Part shown: positions 24,678 to 33,564 of the stretch, piece by piece
Numbering within the stretch: the first letter of the stretch is position 1
Layout: every line of letters begins with the position of its first letter
NCBI GenBank assembly: GCA_003152015.1
Contig: PLZF01000051.1
Coordinates: forward strand, 1 to 34,943
DNA length: 34,943 bases
Origin: Acidimicrobiaceae bacterium
GTDB taxonomy: Bacteria > Actinomycetota > Acidimicrobiia > Acidimicrobiales > RAAP-2
Direction of reading: 5' to 3'
Notes under the pieces: model-generated
The model's database searches: none
The model's input: only the letters and a program-made list of their open reading frames with translations
Told to the model about the DNA's origin: nothing
Position numbers and translations under genes: made by a program

Positions 24678-26036
24678 GTGACCGACACTGCACAAATCGA
24701 CTCGACCGACCAGGTCATCGCCGAACTGGACGACTGGTTGTCGTCCAACTGGGATCCAGATCTCACCGTGGGCGCCTGGTGGGAACGACTGGGTCTGGCC
24801 GGCTGGTCGGCGCCGACACTCCCGGCCAACGCCTATGGCCGGGGGCTCTCCCGCAACGATGCGGTGCGGGTGGCTCAGGAGATCGATCGCTTCGGGGCAC
24901 TCGGCGCGCCGGCCGGTCTCGGGCTTCTGCTGGCGGCCCCGACCGTCGCCACCCATGGCACCCAGGAGCAGATCGACACCTTTGTCCGTGACATCGTCAC
25001 CGGGCAGAAGTCGTGGTGCCAGCTGTTCAGTGAGCCCTCGGCCGGTTCGGATCTTGCCGGCCTGCAGACCAGGGCCATTCGAGACGGTGACGAATGGATT
25101 GTGAATGGTCAGAAGGTCTGGACGTCGGGAGGGCAACACGCCAACCTCGGCATGCTGTTGGCCCGCACCAACCCCGAGGTGCCCAAGCACCAGGGCATCA
25201 CCTACTTCGCCATCGAGATGATCCAGTCCGGGGTGGACATACGTCCGCTCAAAGAGATGACCGGACGGGCATTGTTCAATGAGGTCTTCATGACCGACGC
25301 CCGGGTGGCCAACGATGCACTCATCGGTGGAGAGAACAACGGATGGGCAGTGGCGAATACCACCCTGGCCAACGAACGGGCCGGTCTGGGCTCCGGGGGA
25401 GGGAGCGGTGCCGGTGGCGCCGCGCTTCCCGGGACAGTGGGTGGCGCCCTCGATGGCCGAGCCGGTGACTTTGCCTCCGTCAAGAGTGGGAAGAAGAGCA
25501 ACGGCTCGGCCAAGTCAGGAAAAGGTGGTGGTGGAGACGCGGCCATGGTGCGGGCCCTGGCCGGTGGCACCCAACTCCTCGTGGACCTGGCCAAGAGCAA
25601 CGGTACGGCCGTCGATCCCAAGGTCCGCCAAGGCCTGGCCCAGCTCTACACCTGGGGTGAGCTCGGACGGTTCAACGGGTTGCGGCTGAAGGCGGCCAAA
25701 TCCAGCGGCAGCGACATCCCGGGCATGCCCAACATCTCCAAGCTCTCGATGAGTCACATCATGCGGCTCTCCCGCGATCTCGGCCTGCAGATCTCCGGGG
25801 CGGCCGGGATGTTGCACGGCTACAACCAGAAGGACCGCGAGGCGGTGGCGGCGGCGACCGGGAACCCGCTGGTCGGTTTCGTGACCGAAATGGCGATGTT
25901 TGCCCAGGCGCCCTCCATCTACGGGGGTACCGACCAGGTCCAGCGGAACATCATTGGAGAGCGGGTCCTCGGACTGCCCAAAGAGCCCAACAACGATCGC
26001 AGTACTCCGTTCTCGGAGCTTCCCAAAAACATCTGA
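24678..26036 (+). CDS. Acyl-CoA dehydrogenase with Gly/Ser-rich insert and atypical base
   Basis: The 452-residue protein is an acyl-CoA dehydrogenase: QLFSEPSAGSDLAGLQT (about 115-131), NGQKVWTSGGQHANLGMLLAR and IYGGTDQVQRNIIGERVLG at the C-terminus. Two points are odd. Residues about 236-288 are an almost pure Gly/Ser/Ala/Lys insert between the middle and C-terminal domains, probably disordered. At the base position the common TNE is TDQ, so Gln420 replaces the Glu376-type catalytic residue. Either another residue serves as base or the protein pairs with a second subunit, as in mycobacterial steroid ChsE heteromers. GTG at 24678 is the start, and an SDR gene follows 77 bases downstream. Confidence 0.9.
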   Translation: MTDTAQIDSTDQVIAELDDWLSSNWDPDLTVGAWWERLGLAGWSAPTLPANAYGRGLSRNDAVRVAQEIDRFGALGAPAGLGLLLAAPTVATHGTQEQIDTFVRDIVTGQKSWCQLFSEPSAGSDLAGLQTRAIRDGDEWIVNGQKVWTSGGQHANLGMLLARTNPEVPKHQGITYFAIEMIQSGVDIRPLKEMTGRALFNEVFMTDARVANDALIGGENNGWAVANTTLANERAGLGSGGGSGAGGAALPGTVGGALDGRAGDFASVKSGKKSNGSAKSGKGGGGDAAMVRALAGGTQLLVDLAKSNGTAVDPKVRQGLAQLYTWGELGRFNGLRLKAAKSSGSDIPGMPNISKLSMSHIMRLSRDLGLQISGAAGMLHGYNQKDREAVAAATGNPLVGFVTEMAMFAQAPSIYGGTDQVQRNIIGERVLGLPKEPNNDRSTPFSELPKNI

Positions 26037-26113
26037 TCCGATCGTGGATTCGGGCATGTACGACGCCTGCCCCACCCGATTCAGACATCTCGTAACTACA
26101 AAGAGGAGAGAAC

Positions 26114-27028
26114 ATGTCAGGAATCTGTGACGGCCGAGTGGTCATCATTACCGGCGCAGGGCGCGGCATCGGCCGGGCCCACGCCATTGAATTCGCCCGG
26201 CAGGGCGCCAAGATAGTGGTGAACGACCTTGGAGCCGAAGTAGACGGAAGTGGTAGCTCGGCTGGACCGGCCGGCGAAGTGGTGGAAGAGATCCGCGGCA
26301 TGGGTTGCGAGGCCATCGCCAACGGGGAGGACATCTCTGACCCGGACGGGGCGAAGCGTCTCATCGATGCGGCCATCGAGACGTACGGCGGACTGGATGT
26401 CCTCGTCAACAACGCCGGGATCCTGCGCGACCGGATGCTCGTCAATATGACTGTCGACGAATTCGATGCGGTCATCCGGGTTCACCTGCGGGGGACATTC
26501 GCGCCGATGCATTGGGCTGCCGGCTACTGGAGGGACCGAGCCAAGGCGGGACAGACCAACGATGCCCGGATCATCAACACCACCTCGCCTTCCGGCATCT
26601 ACGGGAACGTCGGGCAGACCAACTACGGGGCGGCCAAGGCGGGTATAGCCTCCATGACCGTCATTGCCGCCATGGAGCTCGGTCGCTACGGCGTCACCGT
26701 CAATGCCATCGCCCCCGCCGCGCTCACCCGGATGACCGAGAACCTGGGAATGGGCCAGCCGACCGAGCGGAAGCCCGACGAGTTCGAACCCAACGATCCC
26801 GACAACATCGCTCCGTTGGTCGTCTGGTTGGGTAGTCCCGAATCCAAGGACATCACCGGCCGGGTGTTCAATGTCTTCGGCGGCCATATCTCGGTGGCCG
26901 AAGGGTGGGTGGCCGGTCCCGGTGCCGACAAGGATGATCGTTGGGACAGTGCCGAACTCGGTTCCGTGATCCCTGATCTGGTGGCCAAGGCCGCCCCGAA
27001 CGCCAATATGTTCGGTCGCCGGGGGTGA
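26114..27028 (+). CDS. SDR oxidoreductase, 3-hydroxyacyl-CoA dehydrogenase-like
   Basis: The 304-residue protein is a classical short-chain dehydrogenase. The nucleotide-binding motif is TGAGRGIG (13-20), NNAG is at 99-102, and the catalytic set is a Ser in NTTSPSGIYG (158 or 160), Tyr171 and Lys175 in TNYGAAKAG. VVNDLGAEVDGSGSS after the second strand is typical of the SDR group related to the dehydrogenase domain of peroxisomal multifunctional enzyme 2, which acts on 3-hydroxyacyl-CoAs. An Asp after the second strand suggests NAD preference. A strong AGAGGAGA site precedes the ATG. The next gene's GTG overlaps the stop by 4 bases. It probably performs the third beta-oxidation step for this cluster. 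Confidence 0.9.
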   Translation: MSGICDGRVVIITGAGRGIGRAHAIEFARQGAKIVVNDLGAEVDGSGSSAGPAGEVVEEIRGMGCEAIANGEDISDPDGAKRLIDAAIETYGGLDVLVNNAGILRDRMLVNMTVDEFDAVIRVHLRGTFAPMHWAAGYWRDRAKAGQTNDARIINTTSPSGIYGNVGQTNYGAAKAGIASMTVIAAMELGRYGVTVNAIAPAALTRMTENLGMGQPTERKPDEFEPNDPDNIAPLVVWLGSPESKDITGRVFNVFGGHISVAEGWVAGPGADKDDRWDSAELGSVIPDLVAKAAPNANMFGRRG

Positions 27029-28242
27029 AGGTTGACCCGGCGGCGGCTGGAATGGACGACGAGCGGCTCGAACGGATCACCGAGCACTTCAATGAACGCT
27101 ACGTGGCCACCGGGAAACTGCCCGGATGCCAGGTGACGGTGGCCCGAGGGCAGAGCGTGGGGTATTTCAGGTCGTTCGGCACCATGGACCGTGAACGTCA
27201 CAAGCCGGTCGAAGAGGACACCATCTGGCGGATCTACTCGATGACCAAACCGATCGCGTCGATCGCGCTCATGCAACTCTATGAACGGGGGGCATTCCAA
27301 CTCAGCGACCCGGTGCACCGTTTCATCCCCGAATGGCGGGGCCTGTCGGTGGAAGAGCCGGCCGAGGACGGATCCGTCCGCAACGTCGCCCAGGACCGAC
27401 CCATGTCGATGCGTGATGCGCTGATGCACATGACCGGCCTACCGGGCAGTGTGATTGCCGACCACCCGGTGGACGATCGATTCGCCACCGCCCTCCAGGG
27501 GTCGCGTTCGGGGATGACCCTCGAGGGAGTGTGCACGCTGTTGGCCGACTTTCCCCTCAAATTCCAACCCGGTACGCGGTGGAACTACGGGCTCTCCACC
27601 GACATCTGTGGTCGCTTGGTGGAGATCATCTCGGGCCGCCGGTTTGACGATTACCTGCACGACGAGATCTTCGGGCCCCTCGGCATGTCCGACACCGGTT
27701 TCTTCGTCCCTGACGGATCGGCTGATCGCTTCTGCGCCTCGTATCTGTACCAACCGGGGGGAGAGCCGAAACTGGTCGACGACCCCGACACCAGCTCGTA
27801 TCGCCGCCCACGTTCCTATCTGTCGGGAGCCGGCGGACTGGTCTCGACGTCCGGTGACTACCTCCGGTTCTGCCAGATGCTGCTGGGAAACGGAGAGCTC
27901 GACGGCCAACGCGTCATCGGTCGCAAGACCCTCGAGCTGATGACCTGTAACCACCTTCCCGGCGGTGGAGATCTCGGACAGTTCGTCAGTGGGGGATTCG
28001 GGGAGTCAGGGTTCGAGGGGGTCGGATTCGGCCTCGGGTTTGCCATCGGCCTGGGCCCGGCCGCCACCGGTACCGCCGGGTCCTTCGGTGAGTATTACTG
28101 GGGTGGGGCGGCGTCTACCGCGTTCTGGGTCGATCCGGTCGAGGAGGTGACGGTGGTCTTCATGGCCCAACTGTTGCCGTCGACCTGCTATCCGTTCCGG
28201 TCTCAACTTCGCGCCCTTGTCTATCAGGCACTTTTGGACTGA
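27025..28242 (+). CDS. Beta-lactamase-fold serine hydrolase/esterase
   Basis: The 405-residue protein is a class C beta-lactamase-like esterase. SxxK is SMTK at 72-75 in WRIYSMTKPIASIAL, and the second motif Tyr188 lies in RWNYGLSTDICGRLVE. The third motif is not a clear KTG: the region reads GEYYWGGAASTAFWVDP, where WGG replaces HTG, as in many EstB-type esterases. No signal peptide is present. The GTG start overlaps the SDR stop (GTGA), so the enzyme is coupled to acyl-CoA metabolism and may hydrolyse an ester or lactone intermediate. It is not close to the hydrolase at 2400-3491 beyond the shared fold. Confidence 0.88.
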   Translation: MKVDPAAAGMDDERLERITEHFNERYVATGKLPGCQVTVARGQSVGYFRSFGTMDRERHKPVEEDTIWRIYSMTKPIASIALMQLYERGAFQLSDPVHRFIPEWRGLSVEEPAEDGSVRNVAQDRPMSMRDALMHMTGLPGSVIADHPVDDRFATALQGSRSGMTLEGVCTLLADFPLKFQPGTRWNYGLSTDICGRLVEIISGRRFDDYLHDEIFGPLGMSDTGFFVPDGSADRFCASYLYQPGGEPKLVDDPDTSSYRRPRSYLSGAGGLVSTSGDYLRFCQMLLGNGELDGQRVIGRKTLELMTCNHLPGGGDLGQFVSGGFGESGFEGVGFGLGFAIGLGPAATGTAGSFGEYYWGGAASTAFWVDPVEEVTVVFMAQLLPSTCYPFRSQLRALVYQALLD

Positions 28243-28266
28243 GCACCATCACACTGAGGGGGTTGC

Positions 28267-29394
28267 ATGACGACGGAGAGTTTGCCGAACACCGCAGAAG
28301 TCGATGCCAGCATCAAGTTGATCGAGGACAACGCCACCCGCATCTTCACCTGGGACTACGAACGGGATAGGGCGCAGCTGGTCACGCTGTACAACAAGGC
28401 GATGAGCTCCCAGTGGAACAGCGTGACCGACCTCGACTGGCAGATCGATGTGGATCCGGAACGCCTGGTGCGCGAGATGGGGGACGACGCGGTGCCGTCC
28501 TTGTTTAGGGTGGCGGCCAGGCTCCCCGGCTCCCCCCTGGCCACCTGGAAGGAACCGGAGTTCACCCAGCTCGGGGTGGAGTTGATGAAGGCGCGTCTCA
28601 GCCAGTTCATGCACGGCGAACAGGGCGCCATGATGGTGGCGGCCAAAATCGTCGAGACGGTCCCGTGGATAGACGCCAAGTACTACGCCTCCACCCAGAC
28701 GATGGACGAAGCCCGGCATACCGAGGTCTTCGCCAAGTACATCGACACCAAACTGGGTGGCGCCTACCCGATGAGCCCCTTCCTCGAAGAGCAGATCACC
28801 GTGCTCATCGAGGACAGCCGGTGGGATATCGCCTACCTTGGCATGCAGATCGTGATCGAGAGCCTGGCGCTGGCGGCGTTCGGCGAGCTGCACCGGACCA
28901 CCACCGAACCGCTGCTGAAGAAGCTGCTGCGCTACGTGATGTCCGATGAGGCCCGCCATGTTGCCTTCGGTGTCCTCACCCTCGGTGAGTTCTACCGGGG
29001 CCTGTCGTCGGCCGAGTTGCGCGAGCGTCAAGAGTTCCTTGTCGAGAACACGTTGCGTAACCGGGCCCGCTCCACCACGCCCGAGATCTGGGAACGGCTC
29101 GGGGTTCCGTTGAAGGATCTGATGCCGGTCCTCCAAGAAGCGGTACGGGCCACCGGCGGCAGTGTGTTCGCCAATTTTCAGCGGGCGTTCTTCGCCAAGT
29201 TGGTCCCCAACGTCCGCAAGCTGGGACTTCTGGAAGCCAACGACGGGTGGTTGCGCCAACAGTGGGGAAATGCCGGCCTGCTCGAGTTCGAGTTTGCCGA
29301 GGACACCGCTTCGGATTACGAGTCCTATGATGCGGTGGCTGCCGACCGATCGGCAGCCCAGGCACCGTCGGTTCCCACCAGTACCCGGTCCTGA
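28267..29394 (+). CDS. Ferritin-like di-iron protein (R2-like)
   Basis: The 375-residue helical protein has a complete di-iron carboxylate ligand set: Glu118 (HGEQGA), Glu148 and His151 (DEARHTEVF), Glu198 (VIESLALAAF), and Glu228 and His231 (DEARHVAFG). This E/ExxH/E/ExxH arrangement is that of ferritin-like oxygenases, R2 subunits and AurF-type N-oxygenases. No tyrosine typical of the class I R2 radical is evident in the expected helix, and no ribonucleotide reductase large subunit is nearby, so an oxygenase or oxidase role on a lipid or acyl substrate is more likely. GAGGGGG precedes the ATG. It shares one base with the start of the thiolase-like gene (TGATG). Confidence 0.86.
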   Translation: MTTESLPNTAEVDASIKLIEDNATRIFTWDYERDRAQLVTLYNKAMSSQWNSVTDLDWQIDVDPERLVREMGDDAVPSLFRVAARLPGSPLATWKEPEFTQLGVELMKARLSQFMHGEQGAMMVAAKIVETVPWIDAKYYASTQTMDEARHTEVFAKYIDTKLGGAYPMSPFLEEQITVLIEDSRWDIAYLGMQIVIESLALAAFGELHRTTTEPLLKKLLRYVMSDEARHVAFGVLTLGEFYRGLSSAELRERQEFLVENTLRNRARSTTPEIWERLGVPLKDLMPVLQEAVRATGGSVFANFQRAFFAKLVPNVRKLGLLEANDGWLRQQWGNAGLLEFEFAEDTASDYESYDAVAADRSAAQAPSVPTSTRS

Positions 29395-30554
29395 TGGCCG
29401 GACTGCGGGGGGCCGCCGCCATCGTTGGCGTGGCCGACGAGGTGTCGCCCACCGGTGAGCTCGGCGGCTCGGGCCGTGCCCTCGAAGCCGCAGTCATCAA
29501 ACAGGCGCTCGACGATGCGGGGTTGACACTCGCTGACGTCGACGGGGTCTGCCACTCGGCGTCCTCGATGGGCCTGGCGGAGTATCTGGGCATCCACCCC
29601 ACGTTCACCGATTCGACCAATACCGGCGGATCGAGCTTCGAGGTGCACGCAGAACACGCCGCCGCAGCCATCGCCGCCGGGCTGTGCGAGGTGGTGGTGA
29701 GTGTGTACGCCTCCACCCCCCGGAGCGACCGCCGGGGCGGCAAGCCCAGGCGGCGGCCCGACCTCGGCGTCAACAACCCGCTTGTCGACTGGGAACTCCC
29801 CTATGGCCTTCGGCTGCCGATGGCCCCCTATGCCATGGCCGCAACCCGTCACATGGCCGAATTCGGTACGACGTCTGAGCAGTTGGCCCAGATTGCGGTG
29901 AGCACCCGGGCGTGGGCGGGTCTCAATGAGCGGGCCCGTTACCGCCAGGCCATCACTATCGACGACGTGCTGGCTTCACCGATGGAGTGCTCACCCCTCC
30001 ATCTCCTCGACTGCTGCCTGGTCACCGACGGGGCCGGGGCCTTTGTGATGACGAGTGCGGCGCGGGCCCGAACTCTGGCCAAGCCTCCGGTCTACGTGCT
30101 CGGCGCCGGAACCTGCCACGACCATTCGATCATTTCCCAGATGCCCGATCTCACCACCACCCCCGGCGTCATCTCGGGGGCCAACGCCTTTGCCATGGCC
30201 GGGATCACCCCCAGCGACGTCGATCTCTTGATGGGATACGACAGTTTCACCATTACCGCCCTGCTGCACTTGGAGGACCTGGGTTTCTGCGCCAAGGGTG
30301 AGGGCGGCCCCTTCGTCGAAGATGGAAAGACGGCCCCCGGCGGATCGCTGCCGATGAATACAAATGGTGGGGGCCTGTCGTATACCCATCCCGGCATGTA
30401 CGGCATGTTCCTCATTGTCGAAGCCGTCAAGCAACTTCGAGGCGAATGCGGCGAGCGGCAGCTCGAGAGCCCCGAGATCGCCGTGGCCCACGGTTCAGGG
30501 ATCGTGCTTTCGTGCATGTCGACCCTCGTGCTCGGTACCGAGGCCACCCGATGA
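29394..30554 (+). CDS. Thiolase-like protein lacking the nucleophilic Cys (Ltp/SCP-x type)
   Basis: The 386-residue protein has the thiolase fold of the SCP-x/lipid-transfer-protein type. At the nucleophile position, where thiolases have Cys, it reads NTGGSSFEVHAEHAAAAIA, i.e. Ser80/Ser81. HPGMYG stands for the usual GHPxGxSG, and YDSFTITALLHLEDLGFC is typical of the Ltp group. Mycobacterial and rhodococcal Ltp2 proteins with this loss act with a DUF35 partner as retro-aldolases that shorten steroid side chains. The next gene here encodes a DUF35 protein with a 4-base overlap, so a similar aldolase complex is a good hypothesis. It begins one base inside the stop of the di-iron gene. Confidence 0.88.
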   Translation: MAGLRGAAAIVGVADEVSPTGELGGSGRALEAAVIKQALDDAGLTLADVDGVCHSASSMGLAEYLGIHPTFTDSTNTGGSSFEVHAEHAAAAIAAGLCEVVVSVYASTPRSDRRGGKPRRRPDLGVNNPLVDWELPYGLRLPMAPYAMAATRHMAEFGTTSEQLAQIAVSTRAWAGLNERARYRQAITIDDVLASPMECSPLHLLDCCLVTDGAGAFVMTSAARARTLAKPPVYVLGAGTCHDHSIISQMPDLTTTPGVISGANAFAMAGITPSDVDLLMGYDSFTITALLHLEDLGFCAKGEGGPFVEDGKTAPGGSLPMNTNGGGLSYTHPGMYGMFLIVEAVKQLRGECGERQLESPEIAVAHGSGIVLSCMSTLVLGTEATR

Positions 30555-30994
30555 GTACCAAGGTGCCTACCGAGACACCACTTCGGATGGAGCCGCCGAT
30601 CAGCCCGGGTGCCGAGCCGTTCTGGGAGGCCACTCGTGAATGCCGGCTGGTGTTGCCATGGTGCCTGGCTTGTGAACGACCTTTCTTCTATCCCCGGGAG
30701 GTGTGCCCGCTGTGTCTCGGAACCGCCATTGCCTGGCGCCCGGCCACCGGGACCGGGGTGGTCTACAGCTTCACCATCGAGAACCGCCCGCCGCCCGCCG
30801 CCTTCTCCATGGGGAAGCCCTATGTGGTGGCGCTGGTCGAGTTGGACGAAGGCGTCCGTTTGATGGGGAACATCGTCGGTTGTCCACTTGAGAAAACGGA
30901 GGTCGGCATGCCGGTGTCGGTGACCTGGGAGGCTCTCTCTGACGGTCGTCACCTTCCCTTATTCGAGCCGCGGCGTGAGGAGAATGCACTATGA
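30551..30994 (+). CDS. DUF35 OB-fold/zinc-ribbon acyl-CoA-binding protein
   Basis: The 147-residue protein has an N-terminal helix, a rubredoxin-like zinc ribbon (Cys38, Cys41, Cys52, Cys55 in WCLACERPFFYPREVCPLC) and a C-terminal OB-fold with GTGVVYSFTIENRPPPAAF. DUF35 proteins partner thiolase-like enzymes (for example ChsH2 with Ltp2, or archaeal HMG-CoA synthase complexes) and bind the acyl-CoA. The ATG at 30551 overlaps the thiolase-like stop, and its own stop overlaps the ligase start (both ATGA), so the three products are likely made in fixed ratio. The open frame extends upstream, but that part lies inside the thiolase-like gene. Confidence 0.9.
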   Translation: MSTKVPTETPLRMEPPISPGAEPFWEATRECRLVLPWCLACERPFFYPREVCPLCLGTAIAWRPATGTGVVYSFTIENRPPPAAFSMGKPYVVALVELDEGVRLMGNIVGCPLEKTEVGMPVSVTWEALSDGRHLPLFEPRREENAL

Positions 30995-32580
30995 CGACGA
31001 CATCGGTTGAAACCCAGCGCCGCCAGGAGCTGGCCGACAAGGGCATGACGCTCGCGTTCTGGGCCGACCGCCAGGGCGACCGGGAGGCGATCATCTCGCC
31101 CACCGGCACGCGCACCTTCAAGGAGCTGAACGAGAACGCCAACCGTTTGGCTCGGGCCCTCCGGCGGCGCGGGCTTCGGGCCGGGGATGCTGTCGCGCTG
31201 TTGTGCGACAACCGTCCCGAGTTTGCCGAAGTCCTCTGCGCCTGTCAGCGCGCCGGGCTTCGTCTGACCACCGTCAACTGGCACCTCACCGTGGACGAGG
31301 TCGCCTACATGGTGAGCGATTGCGAGGCGAAAGCCCTGTTTGCCGACACCCCGCGGGGAGAGGTGGCGGTGGGGGCGGCGGCACAAGCCGATGCCGAGGT
31401 GTTGGTGGTGGCCATCGGAGGCGGATTCGAGGGGGCGGAAAGCTACGACCAGATGCTGGCCGGCGAAGATGGAGCCGACCTCGAGGACCCGGTGCTCGGA
31501 ACCAGCATGCTCTATACATCGGGCACCACGGGTCGGCCCAAGGGCGTGTCACGTCCCCAGGGCGGGACACCGTCGTCGTTCAACCTCAACATCTATGGCT
31601 ACGCCGAGGATTCCGATGATCGGCACCTCTGTACCGGCCCGCTCTATCACGCCGCACCGCTCCTCTTTTCGTTGGCGGTGCCACTGGCCTTCGGGGTGGG
31701 GGTGGTGCTCATGGAGCGATGGGATGCCGAAGACGCACTCCACCTCATCGATGCCCACAAGATCACCCATACCCATATGGTCCCGACGATGTTCCACCGG
31801 CTCTTGTCGATACCCGAGGAGACCCGCCAGCGCTACGACGTCTCGTCGCTGCGCTATGTCCTGCACGGAGCCGCTCCGTGCCCGGTGGTCACCAAGCAGC
31901 GCCTGATCGAATGGCTCGGGCCCATTGTGTCCGAGTACTACGCAGCCACCGAGGGTCTCGGGAGCTTCGTCGACTCGGCGACCTGGTTGGCTCACCCCGG
32001 GACGGTCGGCAAGCCACTGGCCGAGGGTCTGGTGATAGTGGCCGACGTCAGCGGTACCCCACTCCCGGCCGGTGAGACCGGGCTGGTGTTTCTCAAGGCC
32101 GTGGACGGGGTCGGCTTCGAGTACTACAAGGATCCGGCCAAGACCGCGGACACCTATGTGGGCGAGTACTTCACCCTTGGTGACGTCGGGCACTTCGACG
32201 AGGACGGGTATCTCTACCTCACTGACCGCTCGGCCAACCTGATCATCTCGGGTGGTGTGAACATCTACCCAGCCGAAGTGGACGCCATCCTCTTGGAGCA
32301 CCCGGCTGTCGGTGATGTCGGCACCATCGGCGTTCCCGATAGCGAATGGGGCGAGGCGGTGAAGGCGGTGGTGGAGTTGCAACCAGGCCTGCAACCGAGC
32401 GACGAGTTGGCGGCCGAACTGATTGCCCACTGCCGCGACCGACTGGCTCATTACAAGTGCCCACGGACTGTCGACTTTGTCGACGAGTTACCCCGTCTGG
32501 ATAATGGCAAGCTGTACCGACAGGTGCTGCGGGAGCGCTACGCCCGCCCCACGGACGCCGCCGGCCCGGCGCAGGCGTAA
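30991..32580 (+). CDS. Acyl-CoA synthetase (FadD-like AMP-binding enzyme)
   Basis: The 529-residue ANL-superfamily ligase activates a carboxylic acid to its CoA thioester with ATP. The P-loop YTSGTTGRPKGV is at 175-186. YYAATEGLGSF is the A5-type motif, and ISGGVNIYPAEVDAIL carries the A8 hinge. Lys507 in RLDNGKLYRQVL is the adenylation lysine, so the enzyme looks intact, unlike the truncated ligase at 6433-7095. The ATG overlaps the DUF35 stop by 4 bases. It probably supplies the acyl-CoA entering this cluster, possibly a branched, cyclic or sterol-derived acid, given the Ltp-type partner genes. Confidence 0.92.
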   Translation: MTTTSVETQRRQELADKGMTLAFWADRQGDREAIISPTGTRTFKELNENANRLARALRRRGLRAGDAVALLCDNRPEFAEVLCACQRAGLRLTTVNWHLTVDEVAYMVSDCEAKALFADTPRGEVAVGAAAQADAEVLVVAIGGGFEGAESYDQMLAGEDGADLEDPVLGTSMLYTSGTTGRPKGVSRPQGGTPSSFNLNIYGYAEDSDDRHLCTGPLYHAAPLLFSLAVPLAFGVGVVLMERWDAEDALHLIDAHKITHTHMVPTMFHRLLSIPEETRQRYDVSSLRYVLHGAAPCPVVTKQRLIEWLGPIVSEYYAATEGLGSFVDSATWLAHPGTVGKPLAEGLVIVADVSGTPLPAGETGLVFLKAVDGVGFEYYKDPAKTADTYVGEYFTLGDVGHFDEDGYLYLTDRSANLIISGGVNIYPAEVDAILLEHPAVGDVGTIGVPDSEWGEAVKAVVELQPGLQPSDELAAELIAHCRDRLAHYKCPRTVDFVDELPRLDNGKLYRQVLRERYARPTDAAGPAQA

Positions 32581-32661
32581 CCCGGCGAGCTCAGCCATGC
32601 GTTCGTCTGTCATAGGGTCGCCTCGAGGTTCGGTTCGGGCCACGCCGGGTCGCCCGCTCCC

Positions 32662-33432
32662 CTAGGCACCTACCGTAGCGATCCCGCCGTCGACGGGGAT
32701 GATCGCGCCGGTCAGGTAGGACCCTGCCCGTGAGGCCAGAAAGATGGCTGTCCCGGCCATGTCATCGGGCCTACCGATCCGCCGAAGCGGGGCGGATGCC
32801 TCGATGTGCTCGCGGAATGCCTCGAGGGTGGCGGCCATCATCTTCGATTCGAACGGTCCCGGTGCGATGGCATTGACGGTGATGGACGGGGCCAGTCGTT
32901 TGGCCAAATGGCGGGTGAGTTGATGCACGGCCGCCTTTGACGCCGAGTAGGAGTACGTCTCCATCTGCGGGACCTGAATCCCATCGATGGAACCGATGTT
33001 GATGACCCGGGCCGGCTCCTCTGCACTCCCCGATGCTTCGAGCAGAGGGAGGAGGAATTTGGTGGTGTGAAAGACACCTTTGACGTTGAGGGCCAGCACC
33101 CGTTCCCACGCTGCCTCGTCGAAGGATTCGATGGGGGCACCCCAGGTGGCCCCGGCGTTGTTGACAAGGATGTCGAGCCTGTCCTCCCTGGCGGCCAGCT
33201 GTTCGGCCAGGCCCCGACAACCATCCTCGGTGGACAAGTCGGCAGGAAGGGAGACGCACTCGCCCCGGGTCGACAGCTCAGCCGCCACTTCATCGCAGAC
33301 CTCGGCTTTTCGGGACGAGATGTAGACCTTGGCTCCGGCGTCTACGTACCCCGAGGCGATCATGAGGCCGATGCCCCGGGAACCTCCGGTGACGAGCGCT
33401 GTCTTCCCGGCGATGGAGAACAATTCGGTCAT
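32662..33432 (-). CDS. SDR family oxidoreductase (RhlG/FabG-like)
   Basis: The 256-residue classical SDR has TGGSRGIG (15-22), NNAG (91-94) and a catalytic Ser148, Tyr162 and Lys166 (in YSYSASKAAVH). It ends with the usual SYLTGAIIPVDGGI. SSRKAEVC after the second strand, with Ser/Arg at the cofactor 2'-phosphate position, suggests NADP(H). Typical relatives reduce 3-oxoacyl substrates. It faces the ligase operon across an 80-base convergent gap with no clear terminator hairpin. Confidence 0.9.
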   Translation of the reverse strand: MTELFSIAGKTALVTGGSRGIGLMIASGYVDAGAKVYISSRKAEVCDEVAAELSTRGECVSLPADLSTEDGCRGLAEQLAAREDRLDILVNNAGATWGAPIESFDEAAWERVLALNVKGVFHTTKFLLPLLEASGSAEEPARVINIGSIDGIQVPQMETYSYSASKAAVHQLTRHLAKRLAPSITVNAIAPGPFESKMMAATLEAFREHIEASAPLRRIGRPDDMAGTAIFLASRAGSYLTGAIIPVDGGIATVGA

Positions 33433-33564
33433 GTGACTCCCTTTGTGCGCTGGTGCTGGCTTTGACGTTGACGAGGCCAGCGTAGGGGAGGCGCCCTTCG
33501 AGGTCGAGACGACGCCGCAACTGGTCTGCCGGTGGTGATGATCGCCGACGAGTTACCGGAAGGC

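Noticed and set aside
28249-29259. 336-codon minus-strand open frame
   Set aside because: It is antisense to the di-iron gene, whose ligand set is complete; this frame is a shadow.
32581-32649. CCCGGCG and CGCCGGG as a terminator hairpin
   Set aside because: The arms are 55 bases apart with no T tract, so this is not a convincing intrinsic terminator.
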